From positions 1 through 21,454 of the forward strand of contig DASSTP010000053.1 in NCBI GenBank assembly GCA_035707845.1: a stretch of DNA of 21,454 bases. The letters are read 5' to 3'. The stretch comes from CAMLHP01 sp035707845. GTDB taxonomy: Bacteria; Gemmatimonadota; Gemmatimonadetes; Gemmatimonadales; GWC2-71-9. The translations under genes were made by a program, and so were the position numbers. This document shows, one piece after another, positions 14,197-20,900 of the stretch. Below the pieces are notes generated by a model. The model had not been told where the DNA came from. It searched no databases and was given only the letters and a program-made list of their open reading frames with translations. The first letter of the stretch is position 1; the number at the start of each line of letters is the position of its first letter.

Positions 14197-16712
14197 ACGT
14201 CGGTTTCATCCTGCGCATGGCCCGGCGCGACACCCGCAGCGGCGCGCGGCGGCTGGCCCTGCTCGCGGCCGGTGTCACCGCCGGCGTCGCCGCGCTGGTG
14301 GCCATCAATGGCTTCACCTCCAACCTGCGCGATTCCATCGCCAGTCAGGCTCGGCAACTCCTCGGTGCCGACCTCTCTTTTGAAGCACGTGCTCCCCTCC
14401 CCGGGCTCGCGCGCACCGCGCTCGATTCCATCGGCGGGACCGAGTCGGAGGTCACCAGCTTCAGCGCCATGGCCTATGCCGGCGGCAGCGAAACGGCGCG
14501 CCTCACGCAGATGAGCGCGGTCACCGGCGGCTGGCCGTTCTATGGCGCCATCGAGACCACGCCCGCCGGCGCCTGGAGCCAGCTCCAGCTCGGCCGCCAT
14601 GTCATTGTCGATCCCTCACTGCTGTCGTCGCTGGGAGTGCAGGTGGGCGACAGCATCAGCGTGGGAGCAACCCGGCTCGAGGTCATCGGCACCATCGCCG
14701 CGGTGCCGGGCGACGTGGGCGTCCGCAACGCCTTCGGTCCCCGGGCATTCATGCGCGGCGCGGACCTCGATGCGACCGGGCTGCTCGGCTTCGGCGCACG
14801 GGTGGAGCATGCAGTCCTTGTCCAACTCCCACCTGGTGCCGATGCACAGTCCATCGCGGAGAAGTGGCGACTGCGGCTGAGGGACCTGCGCGTCCGCATC
14901 CGCACCGTGGCGGATGACCAGGCCCGGCTCGACAACGCCCTGACGCGCCTCAGCAATTTCCTGGCGCTCGTGGCGCTGGTGGCCCTCCTCCTTGGCGGAC
15001 TCGGGGTGGCCAGCGCGGTGCACGTGCACATCCGCGGCAAGCTTCCTTCGGTGGCCATGCTGCGCTGCCTCGGGGCCACGTCCGGCCAGATGGTCGGCGT
15101 GTACCTGGTGCAGGCGGGCCTGCTGGCACTCATCGGCAGTCTTGCCGGTGCCGCCATCGGGCTGCTGGTGCAGAAGGCGCTGCCGGCGTTGCTGGGCGAC
15201 TTCGTGCCGGTGGATGTCGCGTTCCATCCGTCCTGGAGTGCGGCTGCCGTCGGTACCGTCATGGGGCTCTGGGTGGCGATTGCGTTCGCGCTGCTGCCCC
15301 TGCTGGAAGTCCGGCGAGTGCCGCCCCTGGCCGCGCTGCGCCAGGACGTGAGTGCGCGTCCCGGTCGCGACTGGTGGCGGCTCGGCACGCTCGCGGCGCT
15401 CGGGCTCACCATCCTGCTGCTCTCCATCTGGCAGTCCCGAAGCGTGCGCACCGGGATCGTCTTCGCGCTGGCGGCACTCGTGGTGCTGGCGCTGCTCCGC
15501 CTCACGGCGCTCCTCCTCATGGCAGTGGCGCGGCGCCTGGCGCCAGCGCTTCCCTTCGCTGCCCGCCAGGGCATCCTCAATCTCCGCCGGCCATCAAACC
15601 AGACGAGCACCGTGATCCTGGCCATCGGCTTCGGCGCCTTTCTCCTGGCGACGGTGCTGCTGGTGCAGCACACGCTCCTTCGCACGCTGGACGTGTCGTC
15701 GCCGTCGTCCGGCAATGCCAACATGGTGTTCTTCGATATCCAGCCCTCGCAACTGGCGGGAACCGACTCCATGCTGCGTGCCGCCGGGGTGGTGGCCGCG
15801 CCGCCGGTGGCGATCGTCCCGATGCGGATCGCCTCGGTGCGCGGCATTCCGGTATCCACCCTGCAGGCAGATACGCTTCGGGAAGGACGCTGGGCGCTCC
15901 GCCGTGAGTATCGCTCCACCTGGCGCGACACGATGGTGGCGTCGGAAAAACTGGTGGCGGGCCACTGGTGGAGCGGCCCCGCGGGCGACACCACGCGGAT
16001 CTCCGTGGAAGAGGACGTTGCCGGGGAGCTGGGCGTCTCGGTGGGCGATGGGATTGTCTGGGACGTGCAGGGCAGCCGGATCCCCTCGGTCGTGGCGAGC
16101 ATCCGGAGCGTGGACTGGGCACGCTTCGAGCCCAACTTCTTTGTTGTCTTCCAACCCGGCGCGCTGGAAGAAGCGCCCCACACGTGGGTGGTGCTGGCCC
16201 GCGTCCCGCGTCCCGAGTCCCGCGGCCTCCTTTCCCGGCAAATCGCGGAACGTTACCCCAACATCACCTCACTGGACCTCACCCTGATCCAGGGCGCCAT
16301 TGCGTCGCTGCTCGGCAAGGTGACGCTGGCCATCCGCTTCATGGCCCTGTTCAGCCTGATCACCGGACTCGTGGTCCTAGTGGGCGCCATTGCCACGAGC
16401 CGCTTCCAGCGGGTCCGCGAGGCAGCGCTGCTCCGCACCCTGGGCGCCAGCCGAGGCCAGCTCACCGCCGTTGCACTGGCGGAGTATGCCGCCCTTGGCG
16501 CCGTCTCGGCACTGGCCGCACTTCTCCTGGGCGGAATCGCCGCGTGGTCGCTGAGCCACTGGATCTTCCAGGTGCCCTTCAGTGTCCCCGTCGGCGCGGC
16601 GGTCATCCTGGTCGCGGCCACCGCGCTGGTGACGATGGTGGTGGGACTCTGGACCGCACTCGACGTCGCCCGGCAGACGCCGCTGGGGGTGTTGAGGGGG
16701 ATGCTGGAGTAG
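14193..16712 (+). CDS. ybbP: FtsX-like ABC permease, YbbP type
   Basis: A protein of 839 residues with the YbbP layout: an N-terminal membrane segment (about 14-35), a large periplasmic domain, a first FtsX block (ALVALVALLLGGLGVASAVHVHIRGKLPSVAMLRCLGATSGQM), more membrane segments including a central pair (about 395-450), a second periplasmic domain, and a second FtsX block near the C-terminus (TGLVVLVGAIATSRFQRVREAALLRTLGASRGQL). About ten membrane segments in all. It works with the ATPase upstream; such pairs move or extract envelope lipids, lipoproteins or peptides rather than import solutes. The substrate is not known. The stop TAG at 16710-16712 overlaps the first unit of a GGGGCRT heptamer array. 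Confidence 0.92.
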   Translation: MNVGFILRMARRDTRSGARRLALLAAGVTAGVAALVAINGFTSNLRDSIASQARQLLGADLSFEARAPLPGLARTALDSIGGTESEVTSFSAMAYAGGSETARLTQMSAVTGGWPFYGAIETTPAGAWSQLQLGRHVIVDPSLLSSLGVQVGDSISVGATRLEVIGTIAAVPGDVGVRNAFGPRAFMRGADLDATGLLGFGARVEHAVLVQLPPGADAQSIAEKWRLRLRDLRVRIRTVADDQARLDNALTRLSNFLALVALVALLLGGLGVASAVHVHIRGKLPSVAMLRCLGATSGQMVGVYLVQAGLLALIGSLAGAAIGLLVQKALPALLGDFVPVDVAFHPSWSAAAVGTVMGLWVAIAFALLPLLEVRRVPPLAALRQDVSARPGRDWWRLGTLAALGLTILLLSIWQSRSVRTGIVFALAALVVLALLRLTALLLMAVARRLAPALPFAARQGILNLRRPSNQTSTVILAIGFGAFLLATVLLVQHTLLRTLDVSSPSSGNANMVFFDIQPSQLAGTDSMLRAAGVVAAPPVAIVPMRIASVRGIPVSTLQADTLREGRWALRREYRSTWRDTMVASEKLVAGHWWSGPAGDTTRISVEEDVAGELGVSVGDGIVWDVQGSRIPSVVASIRSVDWARFEPNFFVVFQPGALEEAPHTWVVLARVPRPESRGLLSRQIAERYPNITSLDLTLIQGAIASLLGKVTLAIRFMALFSLITGLVVLVGAIATSRFQRVREAALLRTLGASRGQLTAVALAEYAALGAVSALAALLLGGIAAWSLSHWIFQVPFSVPVGAAVILVAATALVTMVVGLWTALDVARQTPLGVLRGMLE

Positions 16713-16752
16713 GGCGTGGGGCATGGGGCATGGGGCGTGGGGCGTGGGGCGT
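16711..16752 (+). repeat. G-rich heptamer array (GGGGCRT), G-quadruplex capable
   Basis: Six heptamers in register: AGGGCGT, GGGGCAT, GGGGCAT, GGGGCGT, GGGGCGT, GGGGCGT, then six more G. Runs of four G separated by three bases fit the strongest G-quadruplex pattern. The first unit includes part of the ybbP stop codon. It faces the CCCCAAG array at 16807-16841; pairing of the two leaves one mismatch per heptamer. Confidence 0.92.
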
Positions 16753-16806
16753 GGGGGGTTAGGGAATCGGCGTCATGCCCTTAGCTTTCAGCGAGCAACT
16801 CTCAGG

Positions 16807-16841
16807 CCCCAAGCCCCAAGCCCCAAGCCCCAAGCCCCAAG
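16807..16841 (+). repeat. Five CCCCAAG heptamers just upstream of fabI
   Basis: Five perfect units (16807-16841) are followed by CGCCC and the fabI ATG at 16847. They fill the place where a ribosome-binding site would be expected. The minus strand reads GGGGCTT, also a G-quadruplex pattern, and is the same unit that lies next to the DUF423 start at 18412-18432. Confidence 0.93.
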
Positions 16842-16846
16842 CGCCC

Positions 16847-17767
16847 ATGCTCCCTATCAATCTCGAAGGCAAGCGTGCCCTCGTTGCCGGTGTCGCCGAT
16901 GATGGCGGGTTTGGATTCGCCATTGCCAAGTCGCTCGCGGAGGCGGGTGCGTCCGTCTGTGTCGGTACCTGGCCGCCGGCCATGGGCATCTTCGAGAAGC
17001 TGCTCGAGCGCGGCAAGATGGATGCGTCCATGACGCTACGGGACGGGCGGAAGATGGCGTTCGAGAAGATCTATCCCCTCGACGCCGCCTTCGACGCCCT
17101 GGGCGACGTGCCGGAAGAGGTTCGCAGCAACAAGCGCTACGCCGAGCGCGGGGATTTCACCATCGCGGGCCTGGCCGAGCGGCTGCGGGCCGATTTTGGC
17201 GAGCATGGGCTCGACATCGTTGTGCATAGCCTGGCCAACGGTCCCGAGGTGAAGAAGCAGCTGGTGGACACCAGCCGGAAGGGATACCTCGAGGCGGTGA
17301 GCGTGAGCGCATACAGCAACATCTCGCTTGTCCGCACGCTCGCGCCGATGATGCGGGATGGTGGCTCGTTTCTCTCGCTCACGTACATGGCCGGTGAGCG
17401 CGTCATTCCCGGGTACGGCGGCGGGATGTCGTCCGCCAAGGCCGCGCTGGAGTCGGATACCCGGACGCTGGCCTATGAAGCGGGGCGCCGCTGGGGCGTG
17501 CGGGTCAACAGCATCAGCGCCGGTCCCTGGGCATCCCGCGCCGCGAGCGCCATCGGGTTCATTGACACGATGATCCGGTACTCGGAGGCCAACTCACCGC
17601 TCACCCGTCATTTCGAGGCCGATGACGTGGGCCACACGGCGGCCTTCCTTGCGAGCCCGCTCGCCGCGGCCATCACTGGTTCGGTGGTGTACGTGGACAA
17701 CGGGTATCATGCGATGGGGATGGCAGTGGGAGACGGACAGGAGGACAGACGGACAGACGGACAGTGA
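16847..17767 (+). CDS. fabI: Enoyl-ACP reductase (NADH), plant-chloroplast type
   Basis: A protein of 306 residues that performs the last reduction in each cycle of fatty acid synthesis in the cytoplasm. Cofactor motif: VAGVADDGGFGFAIAKSLAEAG (14-34). Active site: Y180, Y190 and K198 in SLTYMAGERVIPGYGGGMSSAKAALES. Y190-x7-K198 and the 10-residue spacing of the two Tyr match the plant enzyme (Brassica Tyr188, Tyr198, Lys206) rather than E. coli FabI (Y-x6-K). The insertion IYPLDAAFDALGDVPEEVRSNKRYA (75-99) is also characteristic of plant ENR. The ATG at 16847 has no ribosome-binding site; CCCCAAG heptamers lie directly upstream. The last 11 residues (DGQEDRRTDGQ) are encoded by an octamer repeat. 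Confidence 0.95.
   Translation: MLPINLEGKRALVAGVADDGGFGFAIAKSLAEAGASVCVGTWPPAMGIFEKLLERGKMDASMTLRDGRKMAFEKIYPLDAAFDALGDVPEEVRSNKRYAERGDFTIAGLAERLRADFGEHGLDIVVHSLANGPEVKKQLVDTSRKGYLEAVSVSAYSNISLVRTLAPMMRDGGSFLSLTYMAGERVIPGYGGGMSSAKAALESDTRTLAYEAGRRWGVRVNSISAGPWASRAASAIGFIDTMIRYSEANSPLTRHFEADDVGHTAAFLASPLAAAITGSVVYVDNGYHAMGMAVGDGQEDRRTDGQ
17733..17764 (+). repeat. Octamer repeat encoding the FabI C-terminal tail
   Basis: Four 8-base units in register: ACGGACAG, GAGGACAG, ACGGACAG, ACGGACAG, followed immediately by TGA (17765-17767). Because 8 is not a multiple of 3, the peptide DGQEDRRTDGQ shifts through the repeat. The tail is not part of the conserved enzyme. Confidence 0.9.
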
Positions 17768-17802
17768 ACCGAAAGGTGAGACGATCCTCCCAGTCCCATG
17801 TA

Positions 17803-17864
17803 GGGGCGGCCTGCGGCCGCCCCCGATCTCACCAGGCATTACCGCGGCGGCCTGCGGCCGCCCC
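17803..17864. repeat. Two copies of a short GC palindrome
   Basis: GGGGCGGCC TGC GGCCGCCCC (17803-17823) forms a 9-pair hairpin. A second copy of its core, GGCGGCC TGC GGCCGCC, lies at 17846-17862. The cores are 41 bases apart, and ATCTCACC follows each copy. This is a REP-like dispersed palindrome by appearance. It lies between the convergent fabI and DUF423 genes, where it could also stop transcription. Confidence 0.85.
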
Positions 17865-17909
17865 ACTGCCGTCCCAATCTCACCGGACTTGCCTCTTGTA
17901 GCCAGAACA

Positions 17910-18004
17910 ATCCACAGATTTCGCAGATTACACCGATTGAGCCGCTGCACGCCGAGACTTCCCATCACCTCGGATAATCTGCGCAATCTGCGAAATCTGT
18001 GGAT
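17910..18004. repeat. Inverted repeat, perfect 20-base arms
   Basis: ATCCACAGATTTCGCAGATT (17910-17929) is repeated in inverse orientation at 17985-18004 with a 55-base spacer. Each arm continues as degenerate AGATT or AATCTGC direct repeats with a period of about 9-11 bases. The arms are AT-richer than the surroundings. The right arm ends at the first base of the DUF423 stop codon (18004-18006). Confidence 0.92.
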
Positions 18005-18411
18005 CAGTCTTTGTGGCTCGTCTTCTCGCGGGGCTTCGCCCCTGCCACCACCATCATCCACCCAGCGATGAATGAAAGTCCGCCCAGGGGAGTGATGGCG
18101 CCAAAGGCGCCCGTGCCCGTCAGGCCCAGCGCGTAGAGACTCCCCGAAAACAGCACGATGCCGGCGATGAAGAGCCAGCAGGCGGCCCGGAGCCGGGCCC
18201 GATGGAAGTGCGACATCGCCCCCGCCACGGCGACGATGGCGATGCCATGGAGCAGCTCGTAGTGCGCGCCCAGCCGCACCACCTCCAGCATGTCGGCTGC
18301 GAGCCGGTCACGCAGCAGGTGCGCGCTGAAGGCACCCATGACGACGCCGAGCCCGGCCAGCAGGCCGCCGGTGGCGAGGAGGCGGTGGTCGGAATTAGGG
18401 GTATGAGGCAT
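18004..18411 (-). CDS. DUF423 (YgdD-like) small inner membrane protein
   Basis: A protein of 135 residues with four membrane segments. LLATGGLLAGLGVVMGAFSAHLL, LGAHYELLHGIAIVAVAGAM, FIAGIVLFSGSLYALGL and AITPLGGLSFIAGWMMVVAGA match DUF423 proteins such as E. coli YgdD in order and spacing. The biochemical role of the family is unknown. The ATG at 18411 was chosen; the longer frame to 18477 would translate the heptamer array (LTPHAPRLKPQAPSP). No ribosome-binding site is visible; three CCCCAAG units (read on the minus strand) lie immediately upstream of the ATG, as at fabI. The start codon is within a 13-base inverted repeat. The gene lies downstream of the M20 peptidase on the same strand. 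Confidence 0.88.
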   Translation of the reverse strand: MPHTPNSDHRLLATGGLLAGLGVVMGAFSAHLLRDRLAADMLEVVRLGAHYELLHGIAIVAVAGAMSHFHRARLRAACWLFIAGIVLFSGSLYALGLTGTGAFGAITPLGGLSFIAGWMMVVAGAKPREKTSHKD

Positions 18412-18488
18412 GGGGCTTGGGGCTTGGGGCTTAAGGCGAGGGGCGTGAGGCGTGAGGCGTGTGGTCCCATGCCTCAAGCCCCATGCCC
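18405..18488. repeat. Seven-unit heptamer array plus inverted end, at the DUF423 start
   Basis: Seven heptamers in register at 18412-18460: GGGGCTT three times, AAGGCGA, GGGGCGT, GAGGCGT twice. GGCATGGGGCTTG (18407-18419) pairs perfectly with CAAGCCCCATGCC (18475-18487), and the complement of the DUF423 start codon is inside the left arm. The array lies between the M20 peptidase stop (18496) and the DUF423 ATG (18411), both leftward. Confidence 0.9.
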
Positions 18489-18495
18489 TACGCCG

Positions 18496-19896
18496 TCATC
18501 TCGCCGCTCTCTCCACAATTCGGTAGAAAAACTCTACCCCGAACCGGATATTCTCAAGACTCACTCGTTCGTCGTTGCCGTGCACCGTCTCCCCTTCCTG
18601 TTCGGTGAGCCGGAAAGGATCGATGCCGTAGGCGCCGATGCCCAGCCGGCGATAATAGTAGCTGTCCGTAAAGCCGGTGAGCATTGGCGTCGTGATCGGT
18701 ACGCCCGGGTCCATCTCGGCCACCGTCGCATGAAGCGCATCCACCAGGGCACCGCCAAGCGGCGCACTCGTCGCCTTTCGCCGCGCCGAGAGCAGCGTCA
18801 GCTCCACCAGCGAATCATCGATCACCCGCCGCACGTCCGCCAGGAAGGCGTCGTGGTCGACTCCCGGCAGGAGTCGGATGTCGACTTCGGCGGACGCACG
18901 GGACGGGATAATGTTGGTCTTGTTCGAGCCCTGCATGACCGTGATGGACACGGTATTCCGAAGGATGGCATTGCGGTAGGGATCCGACAGCAGCCAGGCA
19001 CGCCCAGCCGAGTCCGTCAGGGCACGCGAAGGGTCGGCCAGCCAGGCACGGTGCTGAGCGTCCGCCTCCATCGGTGCCACGGCCTTGAGAAAGCTCTCCG
19101 CCGGCGGCGTGAGCGTCACCGGCGTCTCCCATGCCGCCAGCCGCCCCAGGGCCCGCGCAATCCGCGCCGCCGGATTGTCGGCGATCGGCATGGACCCATG
19201 CCCGCCGGCGCCGTGGGCCGTGAGCCGGATCCAGGACGGCACCTTCTCGGTCACGTCAAGCCCGTAGTACACGGTGTGACCGGCGGAGTCCGCCCGGTTG
19301 TCGCCGCCTTCGTTGATCAGGAACTCGGCGTCGCGCACCAGGTCGGCGTGCTCGGTGGTGAACCAGTTGGCGCCGGTCGAGCTGGTTTCCTCGTCGGCGT
19401 TGCCGATGAAGATCACGTCACGCGAGAGGAGGATGCCGCGCCGCTTGAGGGCCACCAGCGCCGCCAGGTCCACGATGCCGGAGCCCTTGTCGTCCAGCGC
19501 CCCTCGGCCGTAGAGGTAGCCGTCGCGAACTTCCCCGCTGAAGGGTGGAACGGTCCACTCGGCGGTATCCACCGGCACCACGTCGATGTGATGCAGCAGG
19601 ATGATCGGCCGAGCCTTGCCGGTGCCCTTGAGCCGGGCGTAGATGTTTCCGCGCCCGGGAGCAGACTCGTAGATCTGGCTCTCGATTCCTTCCCGGGCCA
19701 GCAGCTGTTGCAGATACTGCGCGCCCGCCAGTTCGTTCCCCGGCGGATTGACCGTCTCGATCTTCAGGTAACCGGCAAGCCAGCTCGTGGCCTCCTTCGC
19801 CAGCGCGTCGAAGTCAGGCGTGCGGGCGGCCTGGGCATTGACGGATATGGGGGCGAGACACAGCAGGAGGAGGCAGCAGGCGCGGAGTGATCGCAT
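18496..19896 (-). CDS. Secreted M20-family metallopeptidase
   Basis: A protein of 466 residues with a signal peptide ending in VNAQ, so a periplasmic or secreted zinc peptidase. Metal ligands follow the M20 pattern: H103-x-D105 (LLHHIDVVP), D135 (GALDDKGSG), the catalytic and ligand pair E169-E170 (GNADEET), and a late His in EGETVHGNDE. The dimerisation (lid) domain is in the middle, with HGAGGHGSMPIADNPAARIARAL and NKTNIIPSRASAEVDIRLLPG, both typical of the peptidase M20/ArgE/DapE family. The likely role is removal of residues from small peptides or N-acyl compounds; the precise substrate is not predictable. The ATG at 19896 gives a normal signal peptide. No ribosome-binding site was seen. 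DUF423 follows after the heptamer array. Confidence 0.92.
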   Translation of the reverse strand: MRSLRACCLLLLCLAPISVNAQAARTPDFDALAKEATSWLAGYLKIETVNPPGNELAGAQYLQQLLAREGIESQIYESAPGRGNIYARLKGTGKARPIILLHHIDVVPVDTAEWTVPPFSGEVRDGYLYGRGALDDKGSGIVDLAALVALKRRGILLSRDVIFIGNADEETSSTGANWFTTEHADLVRDAEFLINEGGDNRADSAGHTVYYGLDVTEKVPSWIRLTAHGAGGHGSMPIADNPAARIARALGRLAAWETPVTLTPPAESFLKAVAPMEADAQHRAWLADPSRALTDSAGRAWLLSDPYRNAILRNTVSITVMQGSNKTNIIPSRASAEVDIRLLPGVDHDAFLADVRRVIDDSLVELTLLSARRKATSAPLGGALVDALHATVAEMDPGVPITTPMLTGFTDSYYYRRLGIGAYGIDPFRLTEQEGETVHGNDERVSLENIRFGVEFFYRIVERAAR

Positions 19897-19943
19897 GGGG
19901 TTCGTGGTTGAGGAGGAGCGGAGTCGCGAAGTTCGCCTGACCT

Positions 19944-19985
19944 GTCATTGCGAGGAGGGGGCGCAGCCTCCGACGAAGCAGTGAC
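19944..19985. repeat. Dispersed-repeat-like palindrome (GTCATTGCGAG...GAAGCAGTGAC)
   Basis: GTCATTGC and GCAGTGAC form near-perfect inverted ends around an inner GGAGG/CCTCC stem. GTCATTGCGAG with GAAGCA near the other end resembles the CATTGCGAG...GAAGCAA dispersed repeats seen in many bacterial genomes. The identification is by memory of the pattern and only one copy lies in this window. Confidence 0.55.
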
Positions 19986-19992
19986 CTTCTCA

Positions 19993-20040
19993 CGCCGAGC
20001 CGCCGAGCCCTCGAGCCGCCGAGCCCTCGAGCCGCCGAGC
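19993..20040. repeat. Six-unit octamer array in an A-A-B-A-B-A pattern
   Basis: Six 8-base units in register: CGCCGAGC, CGCCGAGC, CCTCGAGC, CGCCGAGC, CCTCGAGC, CGCCGAGC. The array ends at the first base of the ctaG stop codon (CTA at 20040-20042). Unit B contains the CTCGAG palindrome. It lies between the M20 peptidase start and the ctaG stop, both leftward. Confidence 0.92.
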
Positions 20041-20900
20041 TACGCCACCGCTCCCACCCGCAACTCCCCCACATCCTCCCGCTCCTGCTCCCGGTTCCAC
20101 AGGAAGAACAGCACAGCGATGGCACCGAAGATCCAGAGGTTGCCCGGGATCCACATCAGGAGCCCGCCGATGCGCTGGTCTTCCAGCGGGGTGAGGCCGA
20201 AGGTGCGCGGGGCCTGGACATACCACCGGTAGAGCGGCGTGTCGGCCATGGTGATGAGTGCAGCGGGGATCTGCATCGGCACGCTTACCAGGAAGAGGTA
20301 CAGCATGCCAAGACCGTGCGGCAGTGCCGGTACCTCCTTGACGGGGCTCATCACTGGCCACCACATGATGAACGCGGCGATGATAAAGAGCAGGTGCGCC
20401 ACGATGTGCACGTCGTGGTTCTGCATCATCAGGTCATAGACCGGCACCAGGTGCCACGCCGAGAGCACCACCGTGAAAATTACGCCGGCGATGATCGGGT
20501 GGGCCAGGAAGCGCCCGGTCCGCTGCACCCAGCGCGGCCGCACCAGCGGCTCCAGCAGCCAGCCCGGCATGCTGAAGATGATCAGCGGCGGGAACGCCAT
20601 GGTCAGCACCAGGTGCTGCAGCATGTGCGCGGTGAAGAGATAGTCGTCGCTCAGGTCGTGGATGGGGCCGTTGAGCGACACAAGCAGCAGCAGCAGGCCG
20701 GTGGCAAAGGCGGCGATCCGCAGCCGTCCCGCCGGTGGGCCCAGGTTCCAGCGGCGGCGCGCCGCCGTGACCCCCCAACCGTAAAGGGCACCGAAGACCG
20801 CGGTGCCCAGTACCGTACTCCAGTGCAGTGACAACGCCGGCGTCCAGGGCACCGTCGCGGGCGCCCGCGCGTGCAGCAGCAGGCCCGGCAGCAGGGTCAC
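20040..20900 (-). CDS. ctaG: CtaG-type (caa3_CtaG) cytochrome c oxidase assembly protein
   Basis: A protein of 286 residues with about seven membrane segments. ISLNGPIHDLSDDYLFTAHMLQHLVLTMAFPPLIIFSMPGW is the diagnostic caa3_CtaG region, with potential metal-binding His and Asp. LSAWHLVPVYDLMMQNHDVHIVAHLLFIIAAFIMWWPV carries more conserved His. This is the Bacillus-type CtaG needed for caa3 oxidase assembly, not the Cox11-type copper chaperone of the same name. It starts at a GTG (20900), with a 4-base GTGA overlap with ctaF, so it is translationally coupled. The last residues RVGAVA are followed by a TAG touching the octamer array. Confidence 0.9.
   Translation of the reverse strand: MTLLPGLLLHARAPATVPWTPALSLHWSTVLGTAVFGALYGWGVTAARRRWNLGPPAGRLRIAAFATGLLLLLVSLNGPIHDLSDDYLFTAHMLQHLVLTMAFPPLIIFSMPGWLLEPLVRPRWVQRTGRFLAHPIIAGVIFTVVLSAWHLVPVYDLMMQNHDVHIVAHLLFIIAAFIMWWPVMSPVKEVPALPHGLGMLYLFLVSVPMQIPAALITMADTPLYRWYVQAPRTFGLTPLEDQRIGGLLMWIPGNLWIFGAIAVLFFLWNREQEREDVGELRVGAVA

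Noticed and set aside
18412..18477. Longer N-terminus for the DUF423 protein
   Set aside because: The extra residues are a translation of the heptamer array, and the DUF423 fold begins after 18411.
16711..18488. Insertion sequence or transposon carrying fabI
   Set aside because: Inverted arrays bracket the segment, but there is no transposase, no target-site duplication visible, and fabI looks like a native housekeeping gene.
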